Below the pieces are notes generated by a model. That model was not told the DNA's origin, searched no databases, and saw only the letters and a program-made list of their open reading frames with translations. A DNA stretch of 64,000 nucleotides from Bacteroidota bacterium (lineage in GTDB: Bacteria > Bacteroidota > Ignavibacteria > Kapaibacteriales > HRBIN21), in the NCBI GenBank assembly GCA_030550275.1, contig JAUQPR010000002.1:171898-235897 (forward strand), given 5' to 3'. The position numbers and the translations under genes are program-made. Positions 1 to 8,165 of the stretch are shown here, piece after piece. How positions within the stretch are numbered: the first letter of the stretch is position 1; the number at the start of each line of letters is the position of its first letter.

Positions 1-420
1 GTGCTGCCCGCCGAGCGCCCACGCTACCTCATGGGCGTTGGCACGCCGGAGAACTTGCTCGAAGCCATCGAACGCGGCGTTGACCTCTTCGATTGCGTCC
101 TCCCTACGCGGAACGCCCGGAATGGGCAGCTCTTCACCACCCGCGGCAAGCTCAACATCCGCAACGCCCGATGGCGCTTGAGCGATGAACCGATCGACCC
201 TGCCCTGCCCTTCTACGTCAGCCAGAACGTCACGCTGGGCTACCTGCGCCACCTCTTCCTTGCGGGGGAGATCGCCGCACTGCAACTGGCAACCGAACAC
301 AACCTCGCCTTCTACCATTGGCTCCTGGAGCAGGCGCGCCAGAAAATACGCCAGAACAGCTTTCGTCACTGGAAGCGCTCCATGCTGGAGCAGCTCCGTC
401 AAACAGAGGTTGCACCCTGA
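1..420 (+). CDS. tgt: Queuine/preQ1 tRNA-guanine transglycosylase, C-terminal part (5' truncated by window edge)
   Basis: Exchanges the wobble guanine of GUN-anticodon tRNAs for a queuosine precursor. The window begins inside the gene, so only the last 139 residues are seen and the GTG at base 1 is not taken as the start. The family landmarks LMGVGTPENLLEAI and DLFDCVLPTRNARNG are present; the latter carries the Asp that acts as nucleophile in characterised enzymes. The C-terminal zinc site is changed: where E. coli Tgt has C-x-C-x2-C, this protein has L, F and S in DPALPFYVSQN, although the final ligand His is kept in TEHNL. From memory this loss is shared by Bacteroidota Tgt proteins, so I read it as a clade trait and not as damage. 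yajC follows 12 bases later. Confidence 0.95.
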   Translation: MLPAERPRYLMGVGTPENLLEAIERGVDLFDCVLPTRNARNGQLFTTRGKLNIRNARWRLSDEPIDPALPFYVSQNVTLGYLRHLFLAGEIAALQLATEHNLAFYHWLLEQARQKIRQNSFRHWKRSMLEQLRQTEVAP

Positions 421-432
421 AGGTCCCCGAAC

Positions 433-744
433 ATGCCGTTTGCATACGCTGCTGCTGCACCGCAACAAGGCGCCGACCCGATGGCAGGGCTCCTGAGCAC
501 GCTGCTCTTCTTCGGCGCCATCCTGCTCATCTTCTACCTGATGATTCTGCGCCCGCAGATCAAGCGCCAGAAGGAGCACCAGAAGATGCTCAGCGAGCTG
601 AAGAAGGGCGACCGCGTCGTCACCACTGCGGGCATCCACGGTACGGTGACCGATATCGAGGACAGCGTCGTCGTGCTCCAAATTGCTGACAACACGCGCA
701 TTCGCCTGGAGAAGTCCGCTATCGCAACCGTGCTCAAGAAGTAG
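433..744 (+). CDS. yajC: Preprotein translocase accessory subunit YajC
   Basis: Small inner-membrane protein that associates with the SecDF complex during protein export. The 103 residues show one membrane helix at about 18-39 followed by the diagnostic [14 protein letters not shown] and [14 protein letters not shown] segments. A later ATG at 481 would shorten the N-terminus by 16 residues and is an alternative start. Linkage of tgt and yajC is common across bacteria and supports both calls. ribBA follows after 20 bases, so the three are probably co-transcribed. Confidence 0.93.
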   Translation: MPFAYAAAAPQQGADPMAGLLSTLLFFGAILLIFYLMILRPQIKRQKEHQKMLSELKKGDRVVTTAGIHGTVTDIEDSVVVLQIADNTRIRLEKSAIATVLKK

Positions 745-764
745 CACCCGCGCCATTGCGCGCC

Positions 765-2051
765 ATGACCGCACAGCTCAACACGATCGAGGAAGCGCTC
801 CGCGAGCTCGCTTCCGGTCGCATGGTCATCGTCGTGGACGATGAGGACCGGGAGAACGAGGGGGACCTCATCTGCGCCGCGCAGTTCTGCTCGCCGGAGA
901 TTATCAACTTCATGGCATCGAAGGCGCGGGGGCTCATCTGCGTTGCCATCACCGAGCAGCGGGCGCGCGAACTGAACCTGGACGTTATGGTCCGCACCAA
1001 CACCGCACTCCACGGTACGCGCTTCACCGTCTCGGTGGACTACATCCACGGTACCACGACGGGGATCTCCGCCTTCGACCGTGCCGCGACAGCTCGAGCC
1101 CTGGCGGACCCGGAGAGCAAGCCCGAGGATTTCGCTCGCCCGGGGCACATCTTCCCCCTGGTCGCCGTTGAAGAGGGTGTGCTGCGCCGTGCCGGGCACA
1201 CGGAGGCTGCCGTAGACCTCATGCGGCTGGCGCGGCTCAAGCCCGCCGCCGTCCTGTGCGAGATCCTCAACGAGGACGGCACCATGGCACGGCTGCCGCA
1301 ACTGCTGGAGTTCGCCCAGCGCTATGGGCTGGCTATCATCACGGTCAAGGACCTCATTGCGTACCGGCTGCGGACCGATCGGCTCGTCGAACCCGTTGCC
1401 CGCGCGACGCTGCCCACGGTTGTGGGGACCTTCCAGATCGTCGTCTACCGCAACCGCGTGGATGGGCAGGAGCACGTTGCCCTGCTCAAGGGTTCCTGGC
1501 AGCCGGAGGAACCGGTGCTTGTGCGCGTGCATTCGCAGTGCCTGACGGGGGACCTCTTCGGCTCGTTGCGCTGCGACTGCGGTCCACAGCTCCATGCAGC
1601 GCTCCGCATCATCGAGCGCGAAGGCAAGGGCGTGCTCCTGTACATGCAGCAAGAGGGGCGCGGCATTGGGCTGGGCAATAAGATTCGCGCCTATGCACTG
1701 CAGGAGCAGGGACTCGATACCGTCGAGGCGAACCGCCATCTGGGGTTTGCCCCAGACCTGCGCGACTACGGCATCGGAGCCCAAATCCTGCGCGACCTGG
1801 GCGTCCGCAAAATGCGCCTCCTCACGAACAACCCGCGCAAGATCGTTGGGCTGGAGGCGTACGGACTCGAAGTCGTCGAGCGCGTTCCCATCGAAATCAC
1901 CCCCAACGACTACAACTGGCACTACCTGCTGACCAAGCAGCACAAGCTCGGGCACCTGCTGACACTGGAGCCTGCGCAGCCAGGGTATGTCCAACCTGAA
2001 GCCCAAGACTGCCATGTCGGAGGTCATTTACCTGACGCGCGAGCGCTTTGA
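765..2051 (+). CDS. ribBA: Bifunctional DHBP synthase / GTP cyclohydrolase II
   Basis: Catalyses two entry reactions of riboflavin synthesis: ribulose-5-phosphate to dihydroxybutanone phosphate (RibB, about residues 5-200) and GTP to the diaminopyrimidine intermediate (RibA, about 205-405). RibB signatures are [11 protein letters not shown], the [11 protein letters not shown] loop and PGHIFPL; RibA shows the zinc ligands in [15 protein letters not shown] and the GTP-site block [12 protein letters not shown] chose the ATG at 765, although an in-frame TTG at 756 is possible. The last roughly 25 residues extend beyond the usual RibA end and overlap the start of greA. No FMN riboswitch is visible in the 20-base gap after yajC, which suggests expression from an upstream promoter. 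Confidence 0.95.
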   Translation: MTAQLNTIEEALRELASGRMVIVVDDEDRENEGDLICAAQFCSPEIINFMASKARGLICVAITEQRARELNLDVMVRTNTALHGTRFTVSVDYIHGTTTGISAFDRAATARALADPESKPEDFARPGHIFPLVAVEEGVLRRAGHTEAAVDLMRLARLKPAAVLCEILNEDGTMARLPQLLEFAQRYGLAIITVKDLIAYRLRTDRLVEPVARATLPTVVGTFQIVVYRNRVDGQEHVALLKGSWQPEEPVLVRVHSQCLTGDLFGSLRCDCGPQLHAALRIIEREGKGVLLYMQQEGRGIGLGNKIRAYALQEQGLDTVEANRHLGFAPDLRDYGIGAQILRDLGVRKMRLLTNNPRKIVGLEAYGLEVVERVPIEITPNDYNWHYLLTKQHKLGHLLTLEPAQPGYVQPEAQDCHVGGHLPDARAL

Positions 2052-2490
2052 GGAGCTGCAGGCGGAGCTACGGCAGCTGCGCAGCCAAGGTCGGCGTGAG
2101 ATTGCCCAAAAGATCGCCGATGCCCGCTCTCATGGCGACCTTTCGGAGAATGCTGACTACGACGCCGCACTCCAAGCCCAGGAGATGCTGGAGATGCGCA
2201 TCGCACGGCTGGAGCGGATCCTCGCGCGCGCACGGATTCTCGACCCCAAGGAGCTGCCCAACGACGGCAAGATCTACATCCTCTCCACCGTCAAGCTGCG
2301 CAATTGCAAGACCGGCAGCGTGGTCGAATACACCCTGGTCAGCCCCGAGGAGGCGGACTTCGAGCACAACAAGCTCTCGGTGAGCTCGCCCCTGGGGAAG
2401 GCGCTGCTGGGCAAGTCCGCCGGCGAGCGCATCCGCATCCAGGTTCCTGCTGGGGTCATGGAGTACGAGATCCTGGAGGTGCGGCGATAA
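2014..2490 (+). CDS. greA: Transcription elongation factor GreA
   Basis: Stimulates cleavage of the nascent RNA in backtracked RNA polymerase. With the start at 2014 the product is 158 residues, the normal GreA length. The N-terminal coiled coil carries the acidic tip in [13 protein letters not shown] (about residues 40-52), and the C-terminal FKBP-like domain ends in [11 protein letters not shown]. An in-frame ATG at 1987 would add nine residues not expected for the family. The gene starts inside the 3' end of ribBA (38 bases of overlap), implying translational coupling. Confidence 0.95.
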   Translation: MSEVIYLTRERFEELQAELRQLRSQGRREIAQKIADARSHGDLSENADYDAALQAQEMLEMRIARLERILARARILDPKELPNDGKIYILSTVKLRNCKTGSVVEYTLVSPEEADFEHNKLSVSSPLGKALLGKSAGERIRIQVPAGVMEYEILEVRR

Positions 2491-2551
2491 ACCGGCACGC
2501 TCCTTGTGCCGTCTAAGTACACGGGAAGTTCCTCAATCCTGGGGTGCAGCC

Positions 2552-3196
2552 GTGCCAGCTCCTCAGGCGCTCAGCTTGGCAAGCGATGAAGAGCTCATCG
2601 AGGAATTCCGCAACGGGGACCGAGAGCGGGCAGCTGCGCAGTTTGTCCGGCGATACCAGCGCTTCGTCTACAGCGTTGCATACCGCTATCTGGGGCGCCA
2701 CGAGGATGCTCAAGATGCTGCTCAGGAGGTCTTCCTGCGCGCCTTTGAGCATCTGCACCGCTTCCAGCAGCGGAGCACGCTGCGGACGTGGCTCTACCGG
2801 ATTACCGTCCGCGTAGCCCTGAGCATGCTCCGGCAGCGCCGCCGCCTCCAGTGGATGCCGCTCAGTCAAGCCTTCCCAGAGGAGGAGGAACCCGTTGCAC
2901 AGACGCTGACCCCGGAGCAAGTGCACGAGCGGCAGGAGTTCGAGCAGTACTTCCTGCGCCTGCTCTCGACGTTGCCGGAGAAGCAGCGCGAGACATTCGT
3001 GCTGCGGTACTTCGAAGGGCTCTCCTACGAGGAGATCTCGCAGATGCTGGGCACCAGCATCGGCGGGCTCAAAGCGAACTACTTCCTGGCGGTGCGCAAG
3101 ATCGCCGCTGCACTGCTCAACGGTCCATATGCGGAAGAGTTCCGTCGGCGCCTTCCACAGCACCGTTCCAATGGAGCAGAGCGAACGGACATATAG
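2552..3196 (+). CDS. ECF-type sigma-70 family RNA polymerase sigma factor
   Basis: Alternative sigma factor directing RNA polymerase to a stress or envelope regulon. Region 2 is seen as RRYQRFVYSVAYRYLGRHED then AQDAAQEVFLRAFEHL, and region 4 as LPEKQRETFVLRYFEGLSYEEISQMLG followed by the DNA-reading helix. I use the GTG at 2552, 214 residues, because the conserved DEELIEEFRNGD begins soon after; a TTG at 2504 would add 16 unconserved residues. The next gene starts 26 bases before this one stops, and its product looks like the cognate anti-sigma factor. Confidence 0.9.
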   Translation: MPAPQALSLASDEELIEEFRNGDRERAAAQFVRRYQRFVYSVAYRYLGRHEDAQDAAQEVFLRAFEHLHRFQQRSTLRTWLYRITVRVALSMLRQRRRLQWMPLSQAFPEEEEPVAQTLTPEQVHERQEFEQYFLRLLSTLPEKQRETFVLRYFEGLSYEEISQMLGTSIGGLKANYFLAVRKIAAALLNGPYAEEFRRRLPQHRSNGAERTDI

Positions 3197-3761
3197 CCGA
3201 GCTGAGCTGGAGCAGCTTCTGGCGGATTACGCCTTTGGGCAACTCCCGCCCGAAGAAGCGCAGCGCGTGGAGCGCTCTCTCAAGCTCTACCCGGACTTAG
3301 CCGCCGAGGCGGAGCTGCTCCGGCATGTCTTCGCACGCCTTGATGAGCTGGAGCCGATGCGCTCGCTGGAACAGCGTTCGCGCAATCTCTCCGTACACGT
3401 GCTCCAGCGCTGGCAGCGGGAGGGCGCACGGCAACACTGGCGATGGGTTCGCCTACTGCTGCCCGCCGCGGGATTGGGGCTGCTGCTGTGGTTGGGTCTG
3501 CGTCCACCGCATCCGGAGCCTCCCCTGCACCATCTCCCGCCCTCGGAGCCAGTGCAACAGGCGGAGCTTCTGCCCGAGACGCTCCCGTTCTCCGAAGGGC
3601 TGCTCACCTTTGCCCAGTGGAGCGCAGGGATCCCACCGGTTGCGCGTCCCCCTGGCACAGCGTTGCCGGTGACGCTCCCGGCTGCCTCCGCTGCTGATTC
3701 CCTCTGGCAAACACTGCTCCTGGAGCTGGAAGCTCTCAATGTGGAAGCTGCTGCTCCATAG
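3171..3761 (+). CDS. Putative membrane-anchored anti-sigma factor without zinc-finger motif
   Basis: Inferred to sequester the sigma factor encoded just upstream. The 196-residue protein opens with a helical segment around DYAFGQLPPEEAQRVERSLK that resembles the start of anti-sigma domains, but the H-x3-C-x2-C zinc motif of ZAS proteins is absent. A single membrane helix lies at about residues 92-110 (VRLLLPAAGLGLLLWLGL), followed by a proline-rich periplasmic tail. Start is the ATG at 3171, inside the sigma gene. Assignment rests on position, topology and the N-terminal pattern; no catalytic feature exists to test it. Confidence 0.65.
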   Translation: MEQSERTYSRAELEQLLADYAFGQLPPEEAQRVERSLKLYPDLAAEAELLRHVFARLDELEPMRSLEQRSRNLSVHVLQRWQREGARQHWRWVRLLLPAAGLGLLLWLGLRPPHPEPPLHHLPPSEPVQQAELLPETLPFSEGLLTFAQWSAGIPPVARPPGTALPVTLPAASAADSLWQTLLLELEALNVEAAAP

Positions 3762-4248
3762 TCTTCTGGGCTGCACGCTGGCGCTGTGGGCGCAATCGCC
3801 CCCCGGATACGAAGAGCGCTGGGAGGCTTCCCGGCGTGGCTGGGAAGCTGCAAAGCGCCACTTGGAACGCTGGAAGACCATCCGCCTGCTGGAGGAGCTT
3901 CGGCTCGATGAGGACGCCAGTGCGCGCTTTCTGACGCGCTACTCCGAGTATAACCGCCAGATTGACTCCGTCCTCCAGCGCCTGGACGAGCTCTCCCGTC
4001 GGCTGAACCAGCTCCTGGAGGAGCGTCCGAGCCCGAACCAGCTCCAGCACTCCATCCAGGAGATGCTTGCCCAGCAAAATGCTCTGCTACAACTGGTCCG
4101 GCAGCGGACCGAAGCCGTACGCCCATTGCTCACCGAGGAGCAGTTTGCCCGCTATCTCCTCTTCGAGTACCGCTTCCCAAAGGAGGTCGAGCTACTGCTA
4201 CTCCATCACCTTCGTGCTCGGAAGCCCCAGCACCGCCCGCCGCGATAA
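3739..4248 (+). CDS. Periplasmic LTXXQ-motif (Spy/CpxP-like) helical protein
   Basis: A 169-residue exported protein with a signal peptide of about 19 residues ending ALWAQ. The mature part is almost wholly helical, with a coiled-coil-like middle (LQRLDELSRRLNQLLEER) and a late LLTEEQFARYL segment matching the LTxxQ signature of the Spy/CpxP chaperone and sensor family. It overlaps the anti-sigma gene by 23 bases. Its place as third gene after a sigma/anti-sigma pair suggests it senses or buffers envelope stress, but that is inference; sequence similarity to Spy itself is weak. Confidence 0.6.
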   Translation: MWKLLLHSLLGCTLALWAQSPPGYEERWEASRRGWEAAKRHLERWKTIRLLEELRLDEDASARFLTRYSEYNRQIDSVLQRLDELSRRLNQLLEERPSPNQLQHSIQEMLAQQNALLQLVRQRTEAVRPLLTEEQFARYLLFEYRFPKEVELLLLHHLRARKPQHRPPR

Positions 4249-4297
4249 CCGTTCGTCCCGAGCTCTCCGCCGTTCGTCCCGGAAACAGCGCCGTTCG
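4249..4297 (+). repeat. Three CCGTTCG direct repeats at exact 21-base spacing
   Basis: CCGTTCGTCCCG occurs at 4249-4260 and again at 4270-4281, and CCGTTCGG begins at 4291. The three starts are 21 bases apart, two helical turns, so all copies face the same side of the DNA. They lie just after the stop of the LTXXQ gene and before the candidate small RNA promoter. An operator for a DNA-binding protein is one reading; chance in GC-rich DNA is the other. Confidence 0.4.
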
Positions 4298-4333
4298 GCA
4301 AATCCCCTCTTGTAGCCCGCAGGGAGGGCACCG

Positions 4334-4341
4334 TAGTTTTG
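4334..4341 (+). promoter_or_regulatory. Bacteroidota-type -7 promoter element (TAGTTTTG)
   Basis: Exact TAnnTTTG match in an otherwise gene-free interval. No reading frame starts shortly downstream; instead a strong intrinsic terminator follows about 70 bases later, which together outline a short untranslated transcript. Confidence 0.45.
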
Positions 4342-4347
4342 CACCCA

Positions 4348-4449
4348 GAAGCTTGGACAACGGGCTTCCCCTTTGGGGTACTCTTCCGACGCTCCCACCT
4401 TCCCACCACAGGACCTGGGTTGCCGGAAACGGCACCCGGGTCTTTTTTT
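4348..4449 (+). ncRNA. Candidate small RNA (about 100 nt) bounded by promoter element and terminator
   Basis: The 5' end is inferred about seven bases after the TAGTTTTG element at 4334-4341, and the 3' end is the U-tract of the hairpin at 4412-4449. There is no good ribosome-binding site and no conserved peptide in between. I could not match it to a known RNA family by eye. The alternative is that the hairpin only terminates the sigma-factor operon upstream and the TAGTTTTG match is fortuitous. Confidence 0.35.
4412..4449 (+). terminator. Rho-independent terminator with GAAA tetraloop
   Basis: Bases 4412-4420 pair with 4434-4442 (one G-U pair), then, after a bulged T at 4421, bases 4422-4425 pair with 4430-4433 around a GAAA loop. 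Seven Ts follow at 4443-4449. Thirteen base pairs plus a U-tract make this the clearest intrinsic terminator in the window. Confidence 0.85.
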
Positions 4450-4473
4450 GCCCGAAAATCGGCAACAGGACTG

Positions 4474-4481
4474 TAATTTTG
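4474..4481 (+). promoter_or_regulatory. Promoter -7 element (TAATTTTG) of tRNA-Glu
   Basis: Exact TAnnTTTG match ending 13 bases before the 5' end of the tRNA. A TTTG at 4447-4450 lies 23 bases upstream and could serve as the -33 element; it is the end of the preceding terminator's U-tract, so terminator and promoter abut. Confidence 0.75.
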
Positions 4482-4494
4482 CACTTGCGGAACT

Positions 4495-4566
4495 GCCCCC
4501 ATCGACTAAGGGTTAGGTCACCACTCTTTCAAGGTGGCGGTACGGGTTCGAATCCCGTTGGGGGCA
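4495..4566 (+). tRNA. tRNA-Glu (anticodon UUC)
   Basis: Cloverleaf read directly: the 7-bp acceptor stem pairs 4495-4501 with 4559-4565, and A4566 is the discriminator base. The anticodon loop CTTTCAA gives UUC, and the T-loop GGTTCGAATCC is intact. No CCA is encoded. The epimerase gene starts 17 bases downstream and is likely transcribed through from this tRNA promoter. Confidence 0.96.
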
Positions 4567-4582
4567 CGGCGCCGGGAGGGCG

Positions 4583-5563
4583 ATGGGAACCTACGTTGTG
4601 ACAGGGTGTGCCGGCTTCATTGGGTGGCGAGTAAGTGAACTTCTGCTCACCGCAGGGCATCGGGTCATCGGCATTGACAACCTCAACGATGCTTACGACC
4701 CACGCCTCAAGCTGTGGCGCCTACGCCAGTTGGAGCAGCACGCAGCTTTCACCTTCTACCGGTACGACATCACAGACCGAGAGCGCTTGGAGCCCCTGAT
4801 CGCCGCCTCCGCTCCGGAGGCAATCCTCAACCTGGCTGCTCGTGCCGGAGTGCGCCAAAGTGTGGAGAACCCGTGGCTCTACTACGAAACCAACCTCACC
4901 GGCACGCTGAATCTGCTCGAGCTGTGCCGGCGGTACGGGATTACGAAGTTCGTGCAAGCCTCCACCTCCAGCGTCTACGGGGCAGCCACTCCCCCATTCC
5001 GCGAACAGGATGCCGCAGCACAGCCGTTGTCCCCGTACGCAGCTTCTAAGCGGGCTGCGGAGCTCCTCTGCTACACCTACCACCATCTGCATGGCATTGA
5101 CGTGACGGTGCTCCGCTACTTCACGGTGTACGGTCCTGCCGGTCGTCCGGACATGAGCTTGTACATCTTCATGGAGCGCCTGCTGCGCGCGGAGGAGATA
5201 GAGATCTTCGGCGATGGCTCGCAGGAGCGCGACTTCACTTACGTTGACGACATCGCCGAAGGTACGCTCCGTGCATTGCGCCCGCTCGGCTACGCCATCA
5301 TCAACTTGGGCAATAGCCAGCGAGTCCGACTGCGCGATGCCCTGGCACTGCTGGAGGAAGCGCTCGGGCGCCGTGCCCGCATCCGGTACCGCGAAGCCCA
5401 CCCCGCAGACGTCCGCTCCACCCAAGCCGATATCAGTCTGGCACAAGCTCTCCTGGGATGGGCACCGAAGGTCTCCCTCCCCGAAGGTATCCAGCGCATG
5501 GTCCGTTGGTACGAGCAGTACTGCCGCGAATTGCCGGCACTGAGCCTATCTGCCCTCCAATGA
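4583..5563 (+). CDS. NAD-dependent nucleotide-sugar epimerase (UDP-glucuronate 4-epimerase-like)
   Basis: Extended short-chain dehydrogenase of 326 residues acting on a UDP-sugar. It has the Rossmann TGCAGFIG motif near the N-terminus, the NDAYDPRLK segment characteristic of UDP-glucuronate/UDP-glucose epimerases, the catalytic Tyr and Lys in SPYAASKRAAE, and RYFTVYGPAGRPDMS, which is typical of glucuronate 4-epimerases. GalE-type specificity for UDP-glucose cannot be excluded. GGGAGGG lies just before the ATG. With the glycosyltransferase that follows it suggests surface-polysaccharide synthesis. Confidence 0.88.
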   Translation: MGTYVVTGCAGFIGWRVSELLLTAGHRVIGIDNLNDAYDPRLKLWRLRQLEQHAAFTFYRYDITDRERLEPLIAASAPEAILNLAARAGVRQSVENPWLYYETNLTGTLNLLELCRRYGITKFVQASTSSVYGAATPPFREQDAAAQPLSPYAASKRAAELLCYTYHHLHGIDVTVLRYFTVYGPAGRPDMSLYIFMERLLRAEEIEIFGDGSQERDFTYVDDIAEGTLRALRPLGYAIINLGNSQRVRLRDALALLEEALGRRARIRYREAHPADVRSTQADISLAQALLGWAPKVSLPEGIQRMVRWYEQYCRELPALSLSALQ

Positions 5564-5624
5564 GCCGGACGCAACGGAGCAGCGCGCAATTCCCCATCTG
5601 AGTGCCACACTCGGTGATGCTCCA

Positions 5625-7214
5625 ATGGGCAGAGGCGTTCGAGAAGGGCAGCTCGGCATCCTCCTCCTCGGCATAGCGCTGGCGTATGCAGGGCTGACGC
5701 TGTGGAGCGCCCCCACCTGGACCGTTGACGATGCGTACATCCTCTTCCGCTACGCCACAAACTGGGCACGCCTGGGAATCCCCACATGGAACCCCGGTGA
5801 GCCACCGGTCGAAGGCTACACTGGCACCCTCCTTCTGGCGCTGTTGACTGCGGGCACCCATATCGGCATCCCGCCGGAGCTGAGCGCCAAGGTGGTGGGA
5901 ATCGCCGCTTACTTCGGAGCGGGGCTTGTACTGTGGCGCTTCCTAACGGAGCTGGAGGTACGTGCGGGCGTTCGCGCTGCAGCCATTCTGCTGTACTACA
6001 CGCTGGCAGACCTCTTCCCTCACGCGCTCAGCGGCTTGGAGACCACGCTCTTCCTGGCGCTTCTGCTGACAGCAACGTGGTGTACGGTGCGATTTCAGCG
6101 CCGGCAGCACCTTCGCGCGCTGCTTGGGGCGGCACTTGCTCTGGGAGCTTTGGCGATGGTCCGTCCGGAAGGCGTTCTTCTCAGCGCCCTGCTCATCGGC
6201 GCGCTGCTGTGGAGCAGCTACACCGGTGCGGTACCGTGGAGGTGGACGCTGGCATTAGCGGTGCTGGTGCTGCTTCCCCTGGGCGCGGTGACGCTGTGGC
6301 GCTGGTCGGTCTACGGTGCCCTCCTTCCCAACACCTACTGGGCAAAGCTCGGAAGCAGCTTCACCGCGCATGCAGTGCGTTCGCTTGCGGAGTTCGCAGC
6401 GCTCTCCTGGGCAGCAGCATGGGTTGCTGCACTGATGCTTGCGCTTCCGGAGTGGGAGGAGAGCCGCGCCTGGCTGCGCCGCTTCCGCCCGCTGCTCCCA
6501 ATCGGCGTGGCACTGGGCGTTGGGATGGCGGTGGTGTTGCTTAGCTACTCCCGCAGCGAGCTGACGATGAACTATGCCCACCGCTTCTGGGTGCCCTTCT
6601 ATCCGCTGGGGCTACTCGGAGCAGCACTACTGGCGGAAAGCGGGCGGCGCACCATACGTCCGGAGGCGCGCCCAGAGCGTGCGCGGGCAGTGTCCGCGGT
6701 GGTACTCTCTCTCATCGGTGTGCAGTGCATCGCCCAGGTAGCGCTCTGGCGATGGGAGGGGCGGAAGTTCCTGCGCGATTACGAACAGCTTCTCCGAGAG
6801 GAGCACACCGCTGCAGCGGAGCTACTCCGCCGCCTCCTTCCAGCGGATGCCTGGATTGTGGTCTACCCCGATGCCGGACTCATCCCCTACCGCACGGGGC
6901 TGCGCACTCTTGATTTCGGTCGGCTCACCGATGCCTTTCTGGCACGCCATCGCTGGAGTGGGAGTGCACGCGACACGCTCATCCTGGCGTATGTCTTCCG
7001 GCATGCCCCTGCAGCATTCGTATTCAAGAGCCGCTGCCGTGACCGCGTCTGCCTGACAGCAGAAGCCGATGCTGTGTGTTCGGACCCTCGGTTCGCCCAG
7101 TACGAACTCGTGCGCGTGTTCGATACCCGCGCCCGCACATACGCCCACAGCTACTTCCTGCACGTCTACGTGCACCGCCGCTTCCTTCCTCAAGCGTCGT
7201 TCTCACCGCAATAG
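5625..7214 (+). CDS. GT-C fold membrane glycosyltransferase (AftB/ArnT-like)
   Basis: Integral membrane protein of 529 residues with about ten hydrophobic segments. The first periplasmic loop carries VDDAYILFRYATNWARLG and WNPGEPPVEGYTG, the acidic motif region of polyprenyl-phosphate-dependent GT-C enzymes such as arabinofuranosyltransferase AftB. The C-terminal roughly 130 residues are soluble. It is presumed to transfer a lipid-linked sugar outside the cytoplasmic membrane; donor and acceptor are unknown. Its end overlaps the convergent miaA gene by 12 bases. Confidence 0.75.
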   Translation: MGRGVREGQLGILLLGIALAYAGLTLWSAPTWTVDDAYILFRYATNWARLGIPTWNPGEPPVEGYTGTLLLALLTAGTHIGIPPELSAKVVGIAAYFGAGLVLWRFLTELEVRAGVRAAAILLYYTLADLFPHALSGLETTLFLALLLTATWCTVRFQRRQHLRALLGAALALGALAMVRPEGVLLSALLIGALLWSSYTGAVPWRWTLALAVLVLLPLGAVTLWRWSVYGALLPNTYWAKLGSSFTAHAVRSLAEFAALSWAAAWVAALMLALPEWEESRAWLRRFRPLLPIGVALGVGMAVVLLSYSRSELTMNYAHRFWVPFYPLGLLGAALLAESGRRTIRPEARPERARAVSAVVLSLIGVQCIAQVALWRWEGRKFLRDYEQLLREEHTAAAELLRRLLPADAWIVVYPDAGLIPYRTGLRTLDFGRLTDAFLARHRWSGSARDTLILAYVFRHAPAAFVFKSRCRDRVCLTAEADAVCSDPRFAQYELVRVFDTRARTYAHSYFLHVYVHRRFLPQASFSPQ

Positions 7215-8165
7215 CACCCCCTGGCGAGCAAGGAGCTCGTAGCATGCCTGGGCAAGCCGCTCGGGGGCATCGCCTGCGAGCCAGTGGATGTGCTCGTAAC
7301 GCCGGAACCAGCTCAACTGCCGCTTGGCGTACTGCCGAGTGCGGCGCTGCATCAGCGCAAGCGCCTGCTGTGCGGTGAGCTCCCCGCGGATGTATGCAAC
7401 ACACTCCTTGTAGCCGTGCGTGTTGAGTCCAGGGCAATCGGGTGCAAACCCCATTGCCAAGACCCGCTGGGTCTCCTCGACGAGCCCGTGTGTCCACATC
7501 CATTCTGCTCGGCGATTGATGCGCTCGTACAGCCGCGCACGCTCCCAGGCGATGCCGAGCCACACCGTGCGGAAGGGGCGCGGCAGCGCCGGAGATGCCC
7601 GCTGCGCCTGCGACAACGGGATCCCCGTGGCGTAGAAGAACTCCAAGCCGCGGAGGATGCGTGCGGGGTTTCGGTCGGGATAGCGCGCAGCCAACTCGGG
7701 GTCAACTCGCTGGAGTTCGGCATAGAGCGCATCGCGACCTTGCTGCAGCAGCCGTCGCTGTAGTTGGCGCCGAATCTCCAACCGCATTGGCATCGGTGGC
7801 TGCTCAAAGAGCCCGAAGCAGAGGGCGTGGATGTAGAAGGGCGAGCCCCCAACCACAACCGGTAGCTTGCCGCGCTGGGCAATTTCCGGAATCAGCTCGA
7901 GCGCATCGTGGGCGAATTCACCGGCACTGTAGTACTGGTCCGGATCGCGGATGTCCACGCAGTGGTGTGGCACACGCCGACGCTCCTCCGGCGTAGGCTT
8001 TGCCGTGCCGATGTCCAAATAGCGGTAAATCTGGCGTGAATCCGCCGAGATGACCTCCAGCGGCACCCATCGGGCAAGCTCCAGAACTGTTGCAGTCTTG
8101 CCCGACGCGGTTGCTCCTACGAGCACCACTACGACGGGTTCGGTTTGCTGTGCACGTCCTGCCAC
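7203..8165 (-). CDS. miaA: tRNA dimethylallyltransferase MiaA
   Basis: Adds a dimethylallyl group to A37 of tRNAs reading UNN codons. The P-loop LVGATASGKT is near the N-terminus, followed by ISADSRQIYRYLDIGTAKP and the HHCVDIRDPDQYYSAGEF block, all strongly conserved in MiaA. I place the start at the GTG at 8165, giving 320 residues, because the open frame further upstream (to 8387) lies inside pcm and has no family resemblance. The gene overlaps the end of pcm by 37 bases in a phoH-cdaA-pcm-miaA operon. Confidence 0.93.
   Translation of the reverse strand: MAGRAQQTEPVVVVLVGATASGKTATVLELARWVPLEVISADSRQIYRYLDIGTAKPTPEERRRVPHHCVDIRDPDQYYSAGEFAHDALELIPEIAQRGKLPVVVGGSPFYIHALCFGLFEQPPMPMRLEIRRQLQRRLLQQGRDALYAELQRVDPELAARYPDRNPARILRGLEFFYATGIPLSQAQRASPALPRPFRTVWLGIAWERARLYERINRRAEWMWTHGLVEETQRVLAMGFAPDCPGLNTHGYKECVAYIRGELTAQQALALMQRRTRQYAKRQLSWFRRYEHIHWLAGDAPERLAQACYELLARQGVLLR

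Noticed and set aside
433..765. FMN riboswitch ahead of ribBA
   Set aside because: Only 20 bases separate yajC and ribBA, and no RFN-element sequence is seen upstream in the operon.
534..2027. Long minus-strand open frame (497 codons) opposite ribBA
   Set aside because: It mirrors ribBA codon by codon, has no recognisable motifs and reflects strong third-position G+C. The same applies to long shadows opposite the acyl-CoA synthetase, ade, pckA, tyrS and the 988-residue T9SS gene.
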